From: Bacteroidaceae bacterium
Lineage (GTDB): Bacteria; Bacteroidota; Bacteroidia; Bacteroidales; Bacteroidaceae
Assembly (NCBI GenBank): GCA_017546505.1
Contig: JAFYWV010000023.1
Span: forward strand, 25,170-89,169
DNA length: 64,000 nt
Reading direction: 5' to 3'
In this document: positions 8,741 through 21,137 of the stretch, in pieces
Position numbering within the stretch: position 1 is the first letter of the stretch
How the letters are laid out: each line of letters opens with the position of its first letter
The notes under the pieces: generated by a model
What the model was told of the DNA's origin: nothing
What the model saw: only the letters and a program-made list of their open reading frames with translations
Databases searched by the model: none
Program-made: the position numbers and the translations under genes

Positions 8741-10651
8741 TCAATTGACAGCGACCTTTATGCTCTTGCCTGCAATGTTTACTATGGCGACAGAGCCTTT
8801 TGAAAGTCCTGTGGCAACAGTTGCCATGCCGTTCTCAATGGTTGTTGTGGCAATGAGTGTGCCGGCTGTTGTGTAAACAGCAACACTCTCTCCTTCGAGT
8901 GAGCAACTGATGCTGATGCTGCCATTGCTTGATGTTACAAGCACTGCTTTTGCTGGGATGTCGGTTACATTTGTGTAGTCACCGCCATTGAGTGTTACAA
9001 TAGTTCCAAAACTGCTCCATGGTGCGGTTGTTTTGTAGCTGTCTATTGCTTCTGCCGGCACGTGCAGTGTTGTATACTCAGGGTACGATTCTTTGAAAGC
9101 GTTGCTTTTTGCGCCCGGCACCGATGTTGCAAGGCAATATACATCTGTCAGGTTTTCACATTTTGCAAATGCTTCCGAACCAATATTTTTCACTCCGGTA
9201 CCTATTGTTACGCTTGTAAGCCCGGTGCAACTTATGAATGCATAATTCTTTATATTTTTTACACTTTCGGGAATTACAAGTTTTGTTACTGATTCACCAT
9301 TCAAATACAAGTTTTTTGCATAGTACAACGGATTGGCATATATATCACCGAAATCTATACCGCACCAATCTGCAATGTCGCTTATATGTACCTGTTTAAG
9401 CTGAGAGCAACCATAGAACGCCCTATTTCCAATGCTTGTAACGCTGTTAGGTATTTCAATGCTTGTAAGCCCGGTGCAAAAGAACGCCCTATTTCCAATG
9501 CTTGCTACGCTGTTTGGGATTTCAATGCTTGTAAGCCCGGTGCAACCATAAAACGCAGCATATTCAATGCTTGTAATGCTGTTAGGGATTTCAACACTTG
9601 TAAGTCCGGTGCAATGTTTAAACGATTCATTTCCAATGCTTGTTACACTGTTGGGAATTTCAATGCTTGTAAGCCCGGTGCAACTTATGAACGCATAATT
9701 CTTTATATTTTTTACACTTTCGGGAATTACAAGTTTTGTTACTAATTCACCATTCAAATACAAGTTTTTTGCATAGTACAACGGATTGGCAATGTAATCA
9801 TCAAAATCAATACTACACCAAGCTGCAAGGTCGCTTATATACACCTCTTTAAGCCCTGGACAGCGATCGAATGCACCCTCTCCAATAAATGTCACACTGT
9901 TAGGAATTTCAACGCTTGTAAGCCCGGAGCAATAAGAGAACGCCTTTCCTCCAATAAATGTCACGCTGTTGGGGATTACAATGTTTGTAAGTCCGGGACA
10001 ATTATTGAACGCAGCATATCCAATGCTGGTTACACTGTTGGGGATTACAACGTTTGTAAGTCTGGAGCAACCTTCGAATGCAGAACTTCCAAAGTTTGTA
10101 ATGCTGTCAGGGATTTTTATACTTGTAAGGCCGTAGCAACTAAAGAACGCTTCACCCGCAATACCCAAAGTGCCATCCTTTATAGAAATTGATGTATTTA
10201 AAGGCATTGTACCTTTGTATTTATATAACACTTTACCTGCATAAACCACACCATCAGGTTGGTTATTATACCAAGCTGTATTATAGAACGCCCTATTTCC
10301 AATGCTTGTAACGCTGTTAGGTAATTCAACGTTTGTAAGCCCAAAGCAACCTTCGAATGCTGAACTTTCAATGCTTGTAACGCTGTTAGGTATTTCAATG
10401 CTTGTAAGCTCAGTGCATTTATAGAACGCCTTTTCTCCAATGCTTGTTACGCTGCATATTACATCGTTGTATGTAATTTCGCTTGGTATAACAATATTCC
10501 CGGAATAATTGACACCACTTATTACCGTTGCCTGTTTAGTTTCAGTAACTACATTGTATTTTATACCATCGATAGTTACTTCTTCAGCCTTTGCCGTTCC
10601 TATGCTGCACATTAATATGAGTGCTGTAAGTAAAAGATTCAGTTTCTTCAT
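8741..10651 (-). CDS. BspA-like secreted leucine-rich repeat (LRR_5) protein
   Basis: A 636-residue protein with a signal peptide (about residues 1-22, ending in TAKA) and some fifteen 23-residue LRR_5 repeats of the form LTSIEIPNSVTSIGxxAFxxC. Two copies of a longer insert (WCSIDF/WCGIDF then NPLYYAKNLYLNGE) interrupt the array. The last 70 or so residues form a compact beta domain ending in GKSIKVAVN, like the C-terminal tails of other exported proteins here. BspA-type LRRs in oral and gut Bacteroidales bind host matrix or other cells, so a surface adhesin role is plausible but inferred. The same inserts occur in the 2131-residue protein at 32446, so the two genes share a modular origin. 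A possible -7 box lies upstream (complement of 10705-10712, one mismatch). Confidence 0.88.
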   Translation of the reverse strand: MKKLNLLLTALILMCSIGTAKAEEVTIDGIKYNVVTETKQATVISGVNYSGNIVIPSEITYNDVICSVTSIGEKAFYKCTELTSIEIPNSVTSIESSAFEGCFGLTNVELPNSVTSIGNRAFYNTAWYNNQPDGVVYAGKVLYKYKGTMPLNTSISIKDGTLGIAGEAFFSCYGLTSIKIPDSITNFGSSAFEGCSRLTNVVIPNSVTSIGYAAFNNCPGLTNIVIPNSVTFIGGKAFSYCSGLTSVEIPNSVTFIGEGAFDRCPGLKEVYISDLAAWCSIDFDDYIANPLYYAKNLYLNGELVTKLVIPESVKNIKNYAFISCTGLTSIEIPNSVTSIGNESFKHCTGLTSVEIPNSITSIEYAAFYGCTGLTSIEIPNSVASIGNRAFFCTGLTSIEIPNSVTSIGNRAFYGCSQLKQVHISDIADWCGIDFGDIYANPLYYAKNLYLNGESVTKLVIPESVKNIKNYAFISCTGLTSVTIGTGVKNIGSEAFAKCENLTDVYCLATSVPGAKSNAFKESYPEYTTLHVPAEAIDSYKTTAPWSSFGTIVTLNGGDYTNVTDIPAKAVLVTSSNGSISISCSLEGESVAVYTTAGTLIATTTIENGMATVATGLSKGSVAIVNIAGKSIKVAVN

Positions 10652-10718
10652 AATAGTACTTTAAATGTTTTTTATTTTGTTATTCTCTTTCGAAGAAAAA
10701 TTTGCAAAACAACTGTCT

Positions 10719-10757
10719 GCTGATAGCCAACTTTTAATTGTTGGCTATCAGCTTTTT
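10719..10757 (+). terminator. Hairpin with T-run between the MFS and BspA-like genes
   Basis: A 13-bp perfect stem (10719-10731 with 10740-10752), an eight-base loop, then TTTTTT. The T-run favours action on the plus strand, although both flanking genes are on the minus strand. It may end MFS transcripts as a bidirectional element or block antisense reading. Confidence 0.6.
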
Positions 10758-10888
10758 TGCTAAACAAAAATCAAAAAAAGCAAAATCCTTTCTACTTGTA
10801 TGGTGAAAAAGCGGGAAATAATATAGTTGTTGACGCAAATTTAAAATCTGCGTAGGTGTCATATTGCCCGTTGAGGAGCTCTCTCAAC

Positions 10889-12412
10889 CTATTCAATATT
10901 GCTCTTCTCCAGGCCGTAACCCTGTTTCTTGTCTACAATCTTCAGCAGTACAGATATTACCACTGCAATTGCACCAAAGAGTGCAAAGATTGACATCGGC
11001 ATTGTGTAGTCTGTTGTTCCGTCGTTGGTGTTGGCAGCGATTACATTACCAATGAGTACGGGAACCATTGACAGGCCGATATTCTGAATGTAGAATATTA
11101 TTGCGTATGCCGAGCCAAGCTGTTTCATTGGGATAATCTTTGGAACAGAAGGCCACATTGCCGATGGAACAAGTGAGAATGCAATACCCAAAAGAATCAT
11201 CACAATCACAGCAAACCACCAAACGTTGAGCAAAGGCATTGCAAATAGAACGTGAACGATTGTCAGCAGCACCGAGCCGATAATCATCAACGTAGCACCT
11301 TTTCCCATTTTGTCATACAGTGAACCGAACAGTGGGGTGAGCAGCATAGTGCCGAATGGCAACAGACCGGGAATCATACCGGCAAGGTCGGGTGTTACGC
11401 CATACTTTATAATCATAAGGTTGGTGGCGAACTTGAGGAATGGGAACACTGCAGCATAGAATATGAGGCAAAGGAATGTGATTAGCCAGAATCCCTTGTT
11501 GCAGAATATGACCTTGAGGTCGCTGAACTTGAACTGCTCCTCGCTCTCGCCTGCAGTCTCCTGGTTTGCGATAGAGTTGTCCAGTTTCTTGTCCATCACG
11601 CAGTATACGATGTAAGAGATAAGGCCGATGCAGAGTGCCGATGCACCGAACATTACCGGGGCCGATACCGTGCCGGCGCTCTGTGCAATGGGCAACGCAA
11701 AGAAGAGTGCGCACGCTGTACCCACGCGGGCAAGAGCAACCTGCAATCCCATAGCAAGTGCCATTTCGTGGCCTGTAAACCATTTTGCGATAACCTTTGT
11801 CACTGTGATGCCGGCAATCTCGCAACCCATACCGTAGATTGCAAAACCAAGGCAGGCAATTACAACCTGTGTGGGCAGGCCGAACATCTCACCGCTGAAG
11901 CCGTTGTCAACGGCATACCACTTTATGGCTGCACCAATGAACATAAGGGCGGTGCTCATTACGCCTGTGAAACGTACTCCCATCTTGTCAAGAATGAGTC
12001 CGCCGAAGAAGAGCATCAGCAGGAACACATTGATATATCCGTATGCACCCGAGAAAATGCCATAGTCACCGTTTGACCAGCCGAGGCCGTTGATTGTGGA
12101 TGATACGGTGAGGCTCTCGGTGGCTGTGTTGCCGTCTTCGCCTATGATTTCTGTGCAGTAGGTGTTGCCTACTGCGATGTCGCCTTCACTTGCAATGGAG
12201 GGGCATACGTTCATAAGCGCATCGGCCGACATATATGTGCCGTTGTCAAAATATACAATCTTGCCTTTTGTTGTAAGGGGTGCTTCGAGCGGGCCCATCA
12301 CATCGGTGAAGAAGTAGGCCATCATCATTGTGAACGATACAATGATAAGTGCTGTCCAGCGCATAGCCTTTGAGTCGTTCAGCCTTTTCTGTAGTTTCTG
12401 TGTTGTAGTCAT
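10889..12412 (-). CDS. MFS transporter with an enlarged first external loop
   Basis: A 507-residue protein with about twelve helices. Recognisable major-facilitator pieces are GGLILDKMGVRFTG (motif A, loop 2-3) and LYDKMGKGA between helices 8 and 9. Between helix 1 (WTALIIVSFTMMMAYFFTD) and helix 2 lies an unusually long polar stretch of some 85 residues with two Cys (NVCPS, NTYCTE), predicted on the periplasmic side. The substrate is not evident. The gene begins 69 bases after the stop of the S9 peptidase on the same strand, suggesting co-transcription and import of peptides or amino acids released by that enzyme; this is inference. Confidence 0.85.
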   Translation of the reverse strand: MTTTQKLQKRLNDSKAMRWTALIIVSFTMMMAYFFTDVMGPLEAPLTTKGKIVYFDNGTYMSADALMNVCPSIASEGDIAVGNTYCTEIIGEDGNTATESLTVSSTINGLGWSNGDYGIFSGAYGYINVFLLMLFFGGLILDKMGVRFTGVMSTALMFIGAAIKWYAVDNGFSGEMFGLPTQVVIACLGFAIYGMGCEIAGITVTKVIAKWFTGHEMALAMGLQVALARVGTACALFFALPIAQSAGTVSAPVMFGASALCIGLISYIVYCVMDKKLDNSIANQETAGESEEQFKFSDLKVIFCNKGFWLITFLCLIFYAAVFPFLKFATNLMIIKYGVTPDLAGMIPGLLPFGTMLLTPLFGSLYDKMGKGATLMIIGSVLLTIVHVLFAMPLLNVWWFAVIVMILLGIAFSLVPSAMWPSVPKIIPMKQLGSAYAIIFYIQNIGLSMVPVLIGNVIAANTNDGTTDYTMPMSIFALFGAIAVVISVLLKIVDKKQGYGLEKSNIE

Positions 12413-12481
12413 AGTAATTTATTTTGTTTGTTTTTTAGTTTCTTCTCTTTTTGCATTTTGCCCGGAATGGTAAATGCCTCT

Positions 12482-14611
12482 TTACTTCTTGAGCCATTTA
12501 TCCAACCACGCGAAGAATGTACGTTGCCACAGGATACCGTTCTGTGGTTTCAGCACCCAGTGGTTCTCGTCGGGGAACAGGAGCAACTGTGCAGGGATGC
12601 CTTTGAGGCGTGCCGCGTTGAATGCTGCCATTGACTGTGATGAGAGGATGCGGTAGTCGCGGTCGCCGTGGATTAGCAGAATAGGAGTGTCCCATTTGTC
12701 GACGAACTTGTGTGGCGAATTCGCGTATGAACGCTTTACGCCCTCGGTCTGCTCGTATGGCGCACCGCCCAAGTCCCAGTTGGGGAACCAGCTCTCTTCG
12801 GTCTCGTAGTACTGCTGCTCCATATTGAAGAAACCGTCGTGTGCAATGAATGCCTTGAAACGCTTCTCGTGGTGGCCGGCAAGCCACATTGCCGAATATC
12901 CGCCGAAGCTTGCGCCCACGCAACCCAAGCGGTCTGTGTCGACGTATGGCTCCTTGCTGATGTCGTCAATGGCTGTGAGCAGGTCGCTCATACAGTTGCC
13001 GCCATAGTTGGTGCTGATTTCCTCGTTCCACTCAAGGCCAAAACCTGGCAGGCCGCGGCGGTTGGGGGCAATGATGATGTAGCCGTTGGCTGCCATCATC
13101 TGGAAATTCCAACGGTAGCTCCAGAACTGGCTCACGGGTGACTGTGGCCCGCCCTCGCAGAAGAGCAGGGTGGGGTATTTCTTTGACGGGTCAAAGTGTG
13201 GCGGGTAGATAACCCAAGAGTGCAGATCCTTGCCGTCGACACTCTTGCACCAGCGTGCCTCGACCTTGCCGATTGCTATCTGGTCAAAGATGTGCTTGTT
13301 CTCATTTGTGAGCTGTTTCACCTCAGCGCCGGCCTTTGCCTTCATTGTGTAGATGTCGGCAGGTGCGCTCATCGAAACGCGTGTCATAACAAGGTTCTTC
13401 TCTCCCAGCATAGCCACCGAATTGTAGTCGTGGTCGCCATCTGTCATTTTTGTGAGCTTGCCTTTGAGTGTGATGTTGTACACCTGTGTGGTACCGTGCC
13501 AGGTACCTGTGAAGTAGAGGCTTTTGCTGTCGGGTGCCCAGCAGTAGCTGTCGACATTGCTGTCGAACGCTGTAACACCGTCGGCATCGGGCATTCCGGT
13601 GAGGTAGGTACGCTCGCCTGTTGCAAGGTTCATCACGCTAAGGCGAACCTGGTCGCTCTCATAGCCGTCACGCGCCATACTTGTCCAGGCAATCATCTTG
13701 CCGTCGGGCGAGAATTGTGGGGCGTTGTCATATCCGTAGCTTGAACGTGCCTCGTCGAGCTTGCACAGGTTCTGGGTTGTGCCGCTTGTGAGGTCATAGA
13801 GGTAGATGTCGGTGTCTGTGCTCAAAGTGTAGTCGCGGCCGCTCTTCTTCACGCAGGAGTATGCAATCTGCTTTGAGTCGTTGCTCCACGCAAGTTGCTC
13901 TGCGCCGCCGAACGGGCGGTTGGGGCAGTCGTAGACAGTGCCCTCCAGCATATCTTTTCCTTCGTCTATTGTCTTGCCGTCAAAGTTCGCAACGAAGGGG
14001 TGTGGGGCATCGTTCAGCCACTCGTCCCAATGCTTGTACATCAGGTCATCTACAACAAAACCCTTGGCAAGCGGGAGGTCGGGGTAGATGTCGGCTGTTG
14101 TAGGTTTAATCTTTATACGCTTGATGAGGATTACTTTTGTCTCATCGGGTGAGAAAAGGAAACCCTCAATGTCTGTTGCATCGTTGGTCAGCTGTTTGCG
14201 CTCCGTGCCGTCGGGGTTCATCTCCCACACTTGGCTGCTGCCGCCGGCATTTGAAAGATATGCTATTTTTGTTCCGCCTTTAATCCAGGCTGCGCTGCTT
14301 TCATTGGCTGTGGTTGTTGTCAGTTTTGTGTCATTGCTGCCGTCTGCAAGCATAATGTTTAGAGTGTGGTGGCTCTTGTTCTGCTCGACGCTGTAGTAGC
14401 TCACGCCGTAGATAATACTCTTGGCGTCGGGCGATACGCTCACCTCGCCAATGCGGCCCATTGCCCAAAGGGCTTCGGGGGTCATCACTCCGCCTTCAAT
14501 CTTTATGTCCGACTTGCCGATGGGTGCTGTTGTCCCGCTGTCGTCGTTTGCGGCAGTGGCTACGCCTGTAATTGCTATTGCTGCCATAATTGCTATACTC
14601 TTTTTCATCAT
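12482..14611 (-). CDS. Secreted S9 family prolyl-oligopeptidase-like peptidase
   Basis: A 709-residue protein with a signal peptide (to about residue 20), a seven-blade beta-propeller (TolB/PD40-like repeats such as PQFSPDGKMIAWTS and AWSNDSKQIAYS) and a C-terminal alpha/beta hydrolase. The catalytic Ser is near residue 568 in GASFGGYS; the Asp lies in IHGDRDYRI and the His in DENHWVLK, so the triad is intact. Family members (dipeptidyl or acylaminoacyl peptidases) cut short peptides in the periplasm. The first Met has a second Met next to it; either start gives the same mature protein. A promoter (14685-14715) precedes it and an MFS transporter follows, consistent with a peptide-use operon. 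Confidence 0.92.
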   Translation of the reverse strand: MMKKSIAIMAAIAITGVATAANDDSGTTAPIGKSDIKIEGGVMTPEALWAMGRIGEVSVSPDAKSIIYGVSYYSVEQNKSHHTLNIMLADGSNDTKLTTTTANESSAAWIKGGTKIAYLSNAGGSSQVWEMNPDGTERKQLTNDATDIEGFLFSPDETKVILIKRIKIKPTTADIYPDLPLAKGFVVDDLMYKHWDEWLNDAPHPFVANFDGKTIDEGKDMLEGTVYDCPNRPFGGAEQLAWSNDSKQIAYSCVKKSGRDYTLSTDTDIYLYDLTSGTTQNLCKLDEARSSYGYDNAPQFSPDGKMIAWTSMARDGYESDQVRLSVMNLATGERTYLTGMPDADGVTAFDSNVDSYCWAPDSKSLYFTGTWHGTTQVYNITLKGKLTKMTDGDHDYNSVAMLGEKNLVMTRVSMSAPADIYTMKAKAGAEVKQLTNENKHIFDQIAIGKVEARWCKSVDGKDLHSWVIYPPHFDPSKKYPTLLFCEGGPQSPVSQFWSYRWNFQMMAANGYIIIAPNRRGLPGFGLEWNEEISTNYGGNCMSDLLTAIDDISKEPYVDTDRLGCVGASFGGYSAMWLAGHHEKRFKAFIAHDGFFNMEQQYYETEESWFPNWDLGGAPYEQTEGVKRSYANSPHKFVDKWDTPILLIHGDRDYRILSSQSMAAFNAARLKGIPAQLLLFPDENHWVLKPQNGILWQRTFFAWLDKWLKK

Positions 14612-14684
14612 TGGTATAAATGTTTTTGGTTTGTGTTCGGAATGTATAAATATAAACTTTCTGCACCTCTATGCAGAATTGTTG

Positions 14685-14715
14685 CAAATTTACTCATAAA
14701 AATGATTATATCCAA
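14685..14715 (-). promoter_or_regulatory. Promoter of the S9 peptidase gene
   Basis: On the minus strand a TTG (complement of 14713-14715) and TAAATTTG (complement of 14685-14692) are 20 bases apart, a full match to the Bacteroidota promoter pattern. The leader to the start codon is about 70 bases and contains a small CTGCA/TGCAG hairpin. Confidence 0.62.
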
Positions 14716-14752
14716 TTAATTAAAACTTAAAATATTATTTTAATGATATTAA

Positions 14753-19150
<4,398 letters not shown>

Positions 19151-19218
19151 AAAAACTCTTTTGCCAAGGGTGAAGATGTTATTTTGAAAAAGATTTTATG
19201 ATTTTTTGTGCAAAAATG

Positions 19219-19248
19219 TTTGAAATTGAATAATTTGATGTAATTTTG
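19219..19248 (+). promoter_or_regulatory. Promoter of the small lipoprotein gene
   Basis: TTTG at 19219-19222 and TAATTTTG at 19241-19248, spaced by 18 bases. The start codon at 19321 leaves a leader of about 65 bases. Confidence 0.62.
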
Positions 19249-19320
19249 CACAAAATTTGAAAAAGAGGCAACCGAAACGCTATGAAGGGAGTAGGTGGTA
19301 TTTAATAGTATTATACAGTT

Positions 19321-19527
19321 ATGAAGAAGTTTTTCTATGTAGCAGTATTGGCTCTTGCTTGCGTATCTTGCGGCAAGACAGAGAAAGCAGCAGAGGAGGC
19401 AAACTCAGCTGAGGTAACAAATGCAACTGAAATCGTTCCTGCAGCTGCAACAGAGGTTATCCCTGCAGCAGCACCAGGTCCTGATGCTGGTGGCAAGGTT
19501 GCTACTGAGGTTATTCCTGCTGAGTAA
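19321..19527 (+). CDS. Very small Ala/Glu-rich lipoprotein
   Basis: A 68-residue product. Residues 1-16 are a lipoprotein signal with lipobox ACVSC, so the mature part is only about 52 residues attached to lipid at Cys17. The mature part is disordered-looking and low in complexity: Ala, Glu, Val, Thr and Pro, with a unit like ATEIVPAA / ATEVIPAA / ATEVIPAE three times. No known domain is visible. It has its own promoter and is followed by a folded segment (19546-19602) and a rho-independent terminator (19630-19656), so it forms a stand-alone transcription unit. I do not know the family. The size and composition recall small abundant lipoproteins that space the outer membrane, but that is only an analogy. 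Confidence 0.72.
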   Translation: MKKFFYVAVLALACVSCGKTEKAAEEANSAEVTNATEIVPAAATEVIPAAAPGPDAGGKVATEVIPAE

Positions 19528-19545
19528 TTTCGGTCTATCAGAAGT

Positions 19546-19602
19546 TTAGAAGCCTTAAAATCCATTGTCCGTGAGGACAAGGATTGGGCTCTAATCTTCT
19601 AA
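19546..19602 (+). other. Structured RNA segment in the 3' part of the lipoprotein transcript
   Basis: Nested pairing can be traced by eye. TTAGA 19546-19550 pairs with TCTAA 19598-19602, AGCC 19551-19554 with GGCT 19587-19590, AATCC 19559-19563 with GGATT 19581-19585, and TTGTCC 19565-19570 with GGACAA 19575-19580, closing on a GTGA (GNRA-type) tetraloop. It lies between the small lipoprotein stop and its terminator. It may be a 3'UTR element or a processed small RNA; the class is not recognised. Confidence 0.45.
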
Positions 19603-19629
19603 TTAATGGGAAAAAACAGATTTTACATA

Positions 19630-19656
19630 CGCGCCGGCTTTTTGCCGGCGCGTTTT
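19630..19656 (+). terminator. Rho-independent terminator after the small lipoprotein
   Basis: A GC-only 9-bp stem (CGCGCCGGC at 19630-19638 with 19644-19652), a TTTTT loop, then TTTTTT. A textbook intrinsic terminator. Confidence 0.9.
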
Positions 19657-19802
19657 TTATGGATAATATAGCAGGTGACCCACTGATGTTGGGCTCCCGG
19701 CAATGTTTTGCGGCTGAGCCAATATTATTTCCATACTCAATTTCTGTATTTCGAAAAAAGGTGCTATTTTCGCAGAAATTTGGCACAAATCATCTAAAAA
19801 CA

Positions 19803-21137
19803 ATGATAGATAAAACGGTTTTCAAAGATAAGAAAGCAGTGTATTATACGCTTGGTTGCAAGCTCAATTTTTCTGAAACGGCAACAATCGAACGTCAGTT
19901 GCAGGATGCCGGCATACGCACTGCAAAGCGCGGCGAGGTTGCAGACATTTGCATCGTAAACAGTTGCGCTGTCACCCAAGAGGCCGAGAAGAAGTGCCGT
20001 CAGGCAATACATAAATTGGTGCGTCAACACCCCGGAGCTTTCGTGGTGGTGACAGGCTGTTATGCACAGCTCTCTGCCGAGAAACTGGCGGCCGAGCCCG
20101 GGGTGGGAGTTGTGCTTGGAATTGACAAGAAAGGTGATGTGCTTGAGTATATAAAGAATTTGGACACCACCGCTGGTGGCGAGTGGTATGTGCAGCCAAC
20201 AAAGGAAGTACGTAATTTTGTGCACTCCTGTTCGCGCGGTGACCGCACACGCTATTTCCTCAAAGTACAAGATGGATGTGACTATTTCTGTACCTATTGT
20301 ACCATTCCTTTTGCCCGAGGACGCAGCCGTAATCCCAAAATCTCCGAACTGGTCGAACAGGCGCAGAAAGCTGCAGCCGAGGGTGGTTCCGAGGTGGTAA
20401 TCACCGGTGTTAACATCGGTGATTTTGGAAAATCTACCGGTGAGTCGTTCCTTTCGCTTGTCAAGGCGCTCGATGCGGTAGAGGGCATTTCTCGCTATCG
20501 TATATCTTCCATTGAACCCAATCTGCTCACAGACGAGGTTATCGGGTATGTGGCGCAGTCACGTGCCTTTATGCCGCATTTCCACATTCCGTTGCAGGCC
20601 GGCAGTGACGAGGTGCTCAAACTGATGCATCGCCGCTACGATACGGCTCTCTTTGCTTCAAAGATTGCTAAAGTGAAAGAGGCTATGCCTGATGCCTTTA
20701 TCGGAGTGGATGTCATTGTCGGTACTCGTGGCGAGAGTGAGGAGCTTTTTGAGAAAGCGTATGAGTTTATAAAAGGGCTTGACATATCACAATTGCACGT
20801 CTTCAGTTATTCTGAGCGTCCGGGTACCCAGGCGCTTAAATTGGGCGGTGCTGTCGCTCCGGCCGAGAAGCATCGTCGCAGTCAGCTGCTCATTGCTTTG
20901 AGCGAGGAAAAACGTATTGCATTCTATGAAAGATATTGCGGCAAAGAGGCTGTGGTGCTGTTTGAAAAGCCGCGTTCGGGAATGCCTATGGGTGGATTTA
21001 CTGCTAATTACATACGTGTGGAGAGTGTACCCGATGCAGGGCTTGTCAATCGTCTTGTCCGTGTGCGCTTGGGCGGGTTTAACGAAGATAAATCGGCGTT
21101 GTTGGCCGATGAGATAATTGAGGTGCTCGATAGATGA
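19803..21137 (+). CDS. mtaB: tRNA t6A37 methylthiotransferase MtaB
   Basis: A 444-residue radical-SAM enzyme. The N-terminal methylthiotransferase domain has its three cluster Cys in YTLGCKLN, NSCAV and TGCYAQ. The radical-SAM motif CxxxCxxC is at DGCDYFCTYC. A C-terminal TRAM-like domain follows. It adds a methylthio group to threonylcarbamoyl-adenosine 37 of tRNA, using two Fe-S clusters, and so acts after TsaC, which is also in this window. GCKLN rather than GCQMN at the first Cys favours MtaB over MiaB. ATG 19803 is chosen because the family starts there; upstream frame crosses the terminator at 19630. The stop overlaps the next start (ATGA at 21134-21137). Confidence 0.92.
   Translation: MIDKTVFKDKKAVYYTLGCKLNFSETATIERQLQDAGIRTAKRGEVADICIVNSCAVTQEAEKKCRQAIHKLVRQHPGAFVVVTGCYAQLSAEKLAAEPGVGVVLGIDKKGDVLEYIKNLDTTAGGEWYVQPTKEVRNFVHSCSRGDRTRYFLKVQDGCDYFCTYCTIPFARGRSRNPKISELVEQAQKAAAEGGSEVVITGVNIGDFGKSTGESFLSLVKALDAVEGISRYRISSIEPNLLTDEVIGYVAQSRAFMPHFHIPLQAGSDEVLKLMHRRYDTALFASKIAKVKEAMPDAFIGVDVIVGTRGESEELFEKAYEFIKGLDISQLHVFSYSERPGTQALKLGGAVAPAEKHRRSQLLIALSEEKRIAFYERYCGKEAVVLFEKPRSGMPMGGFTANYIRVESVPDAGLVNRLVRVRLGGFNEDKSALLADEIIEVLDR

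Noticed and set aside
13196-13744. 182-codon plus-strand frame inside the S9 peptidase
   Set aside because: Antisense to an intact enzyme with a complete catalytic triad.
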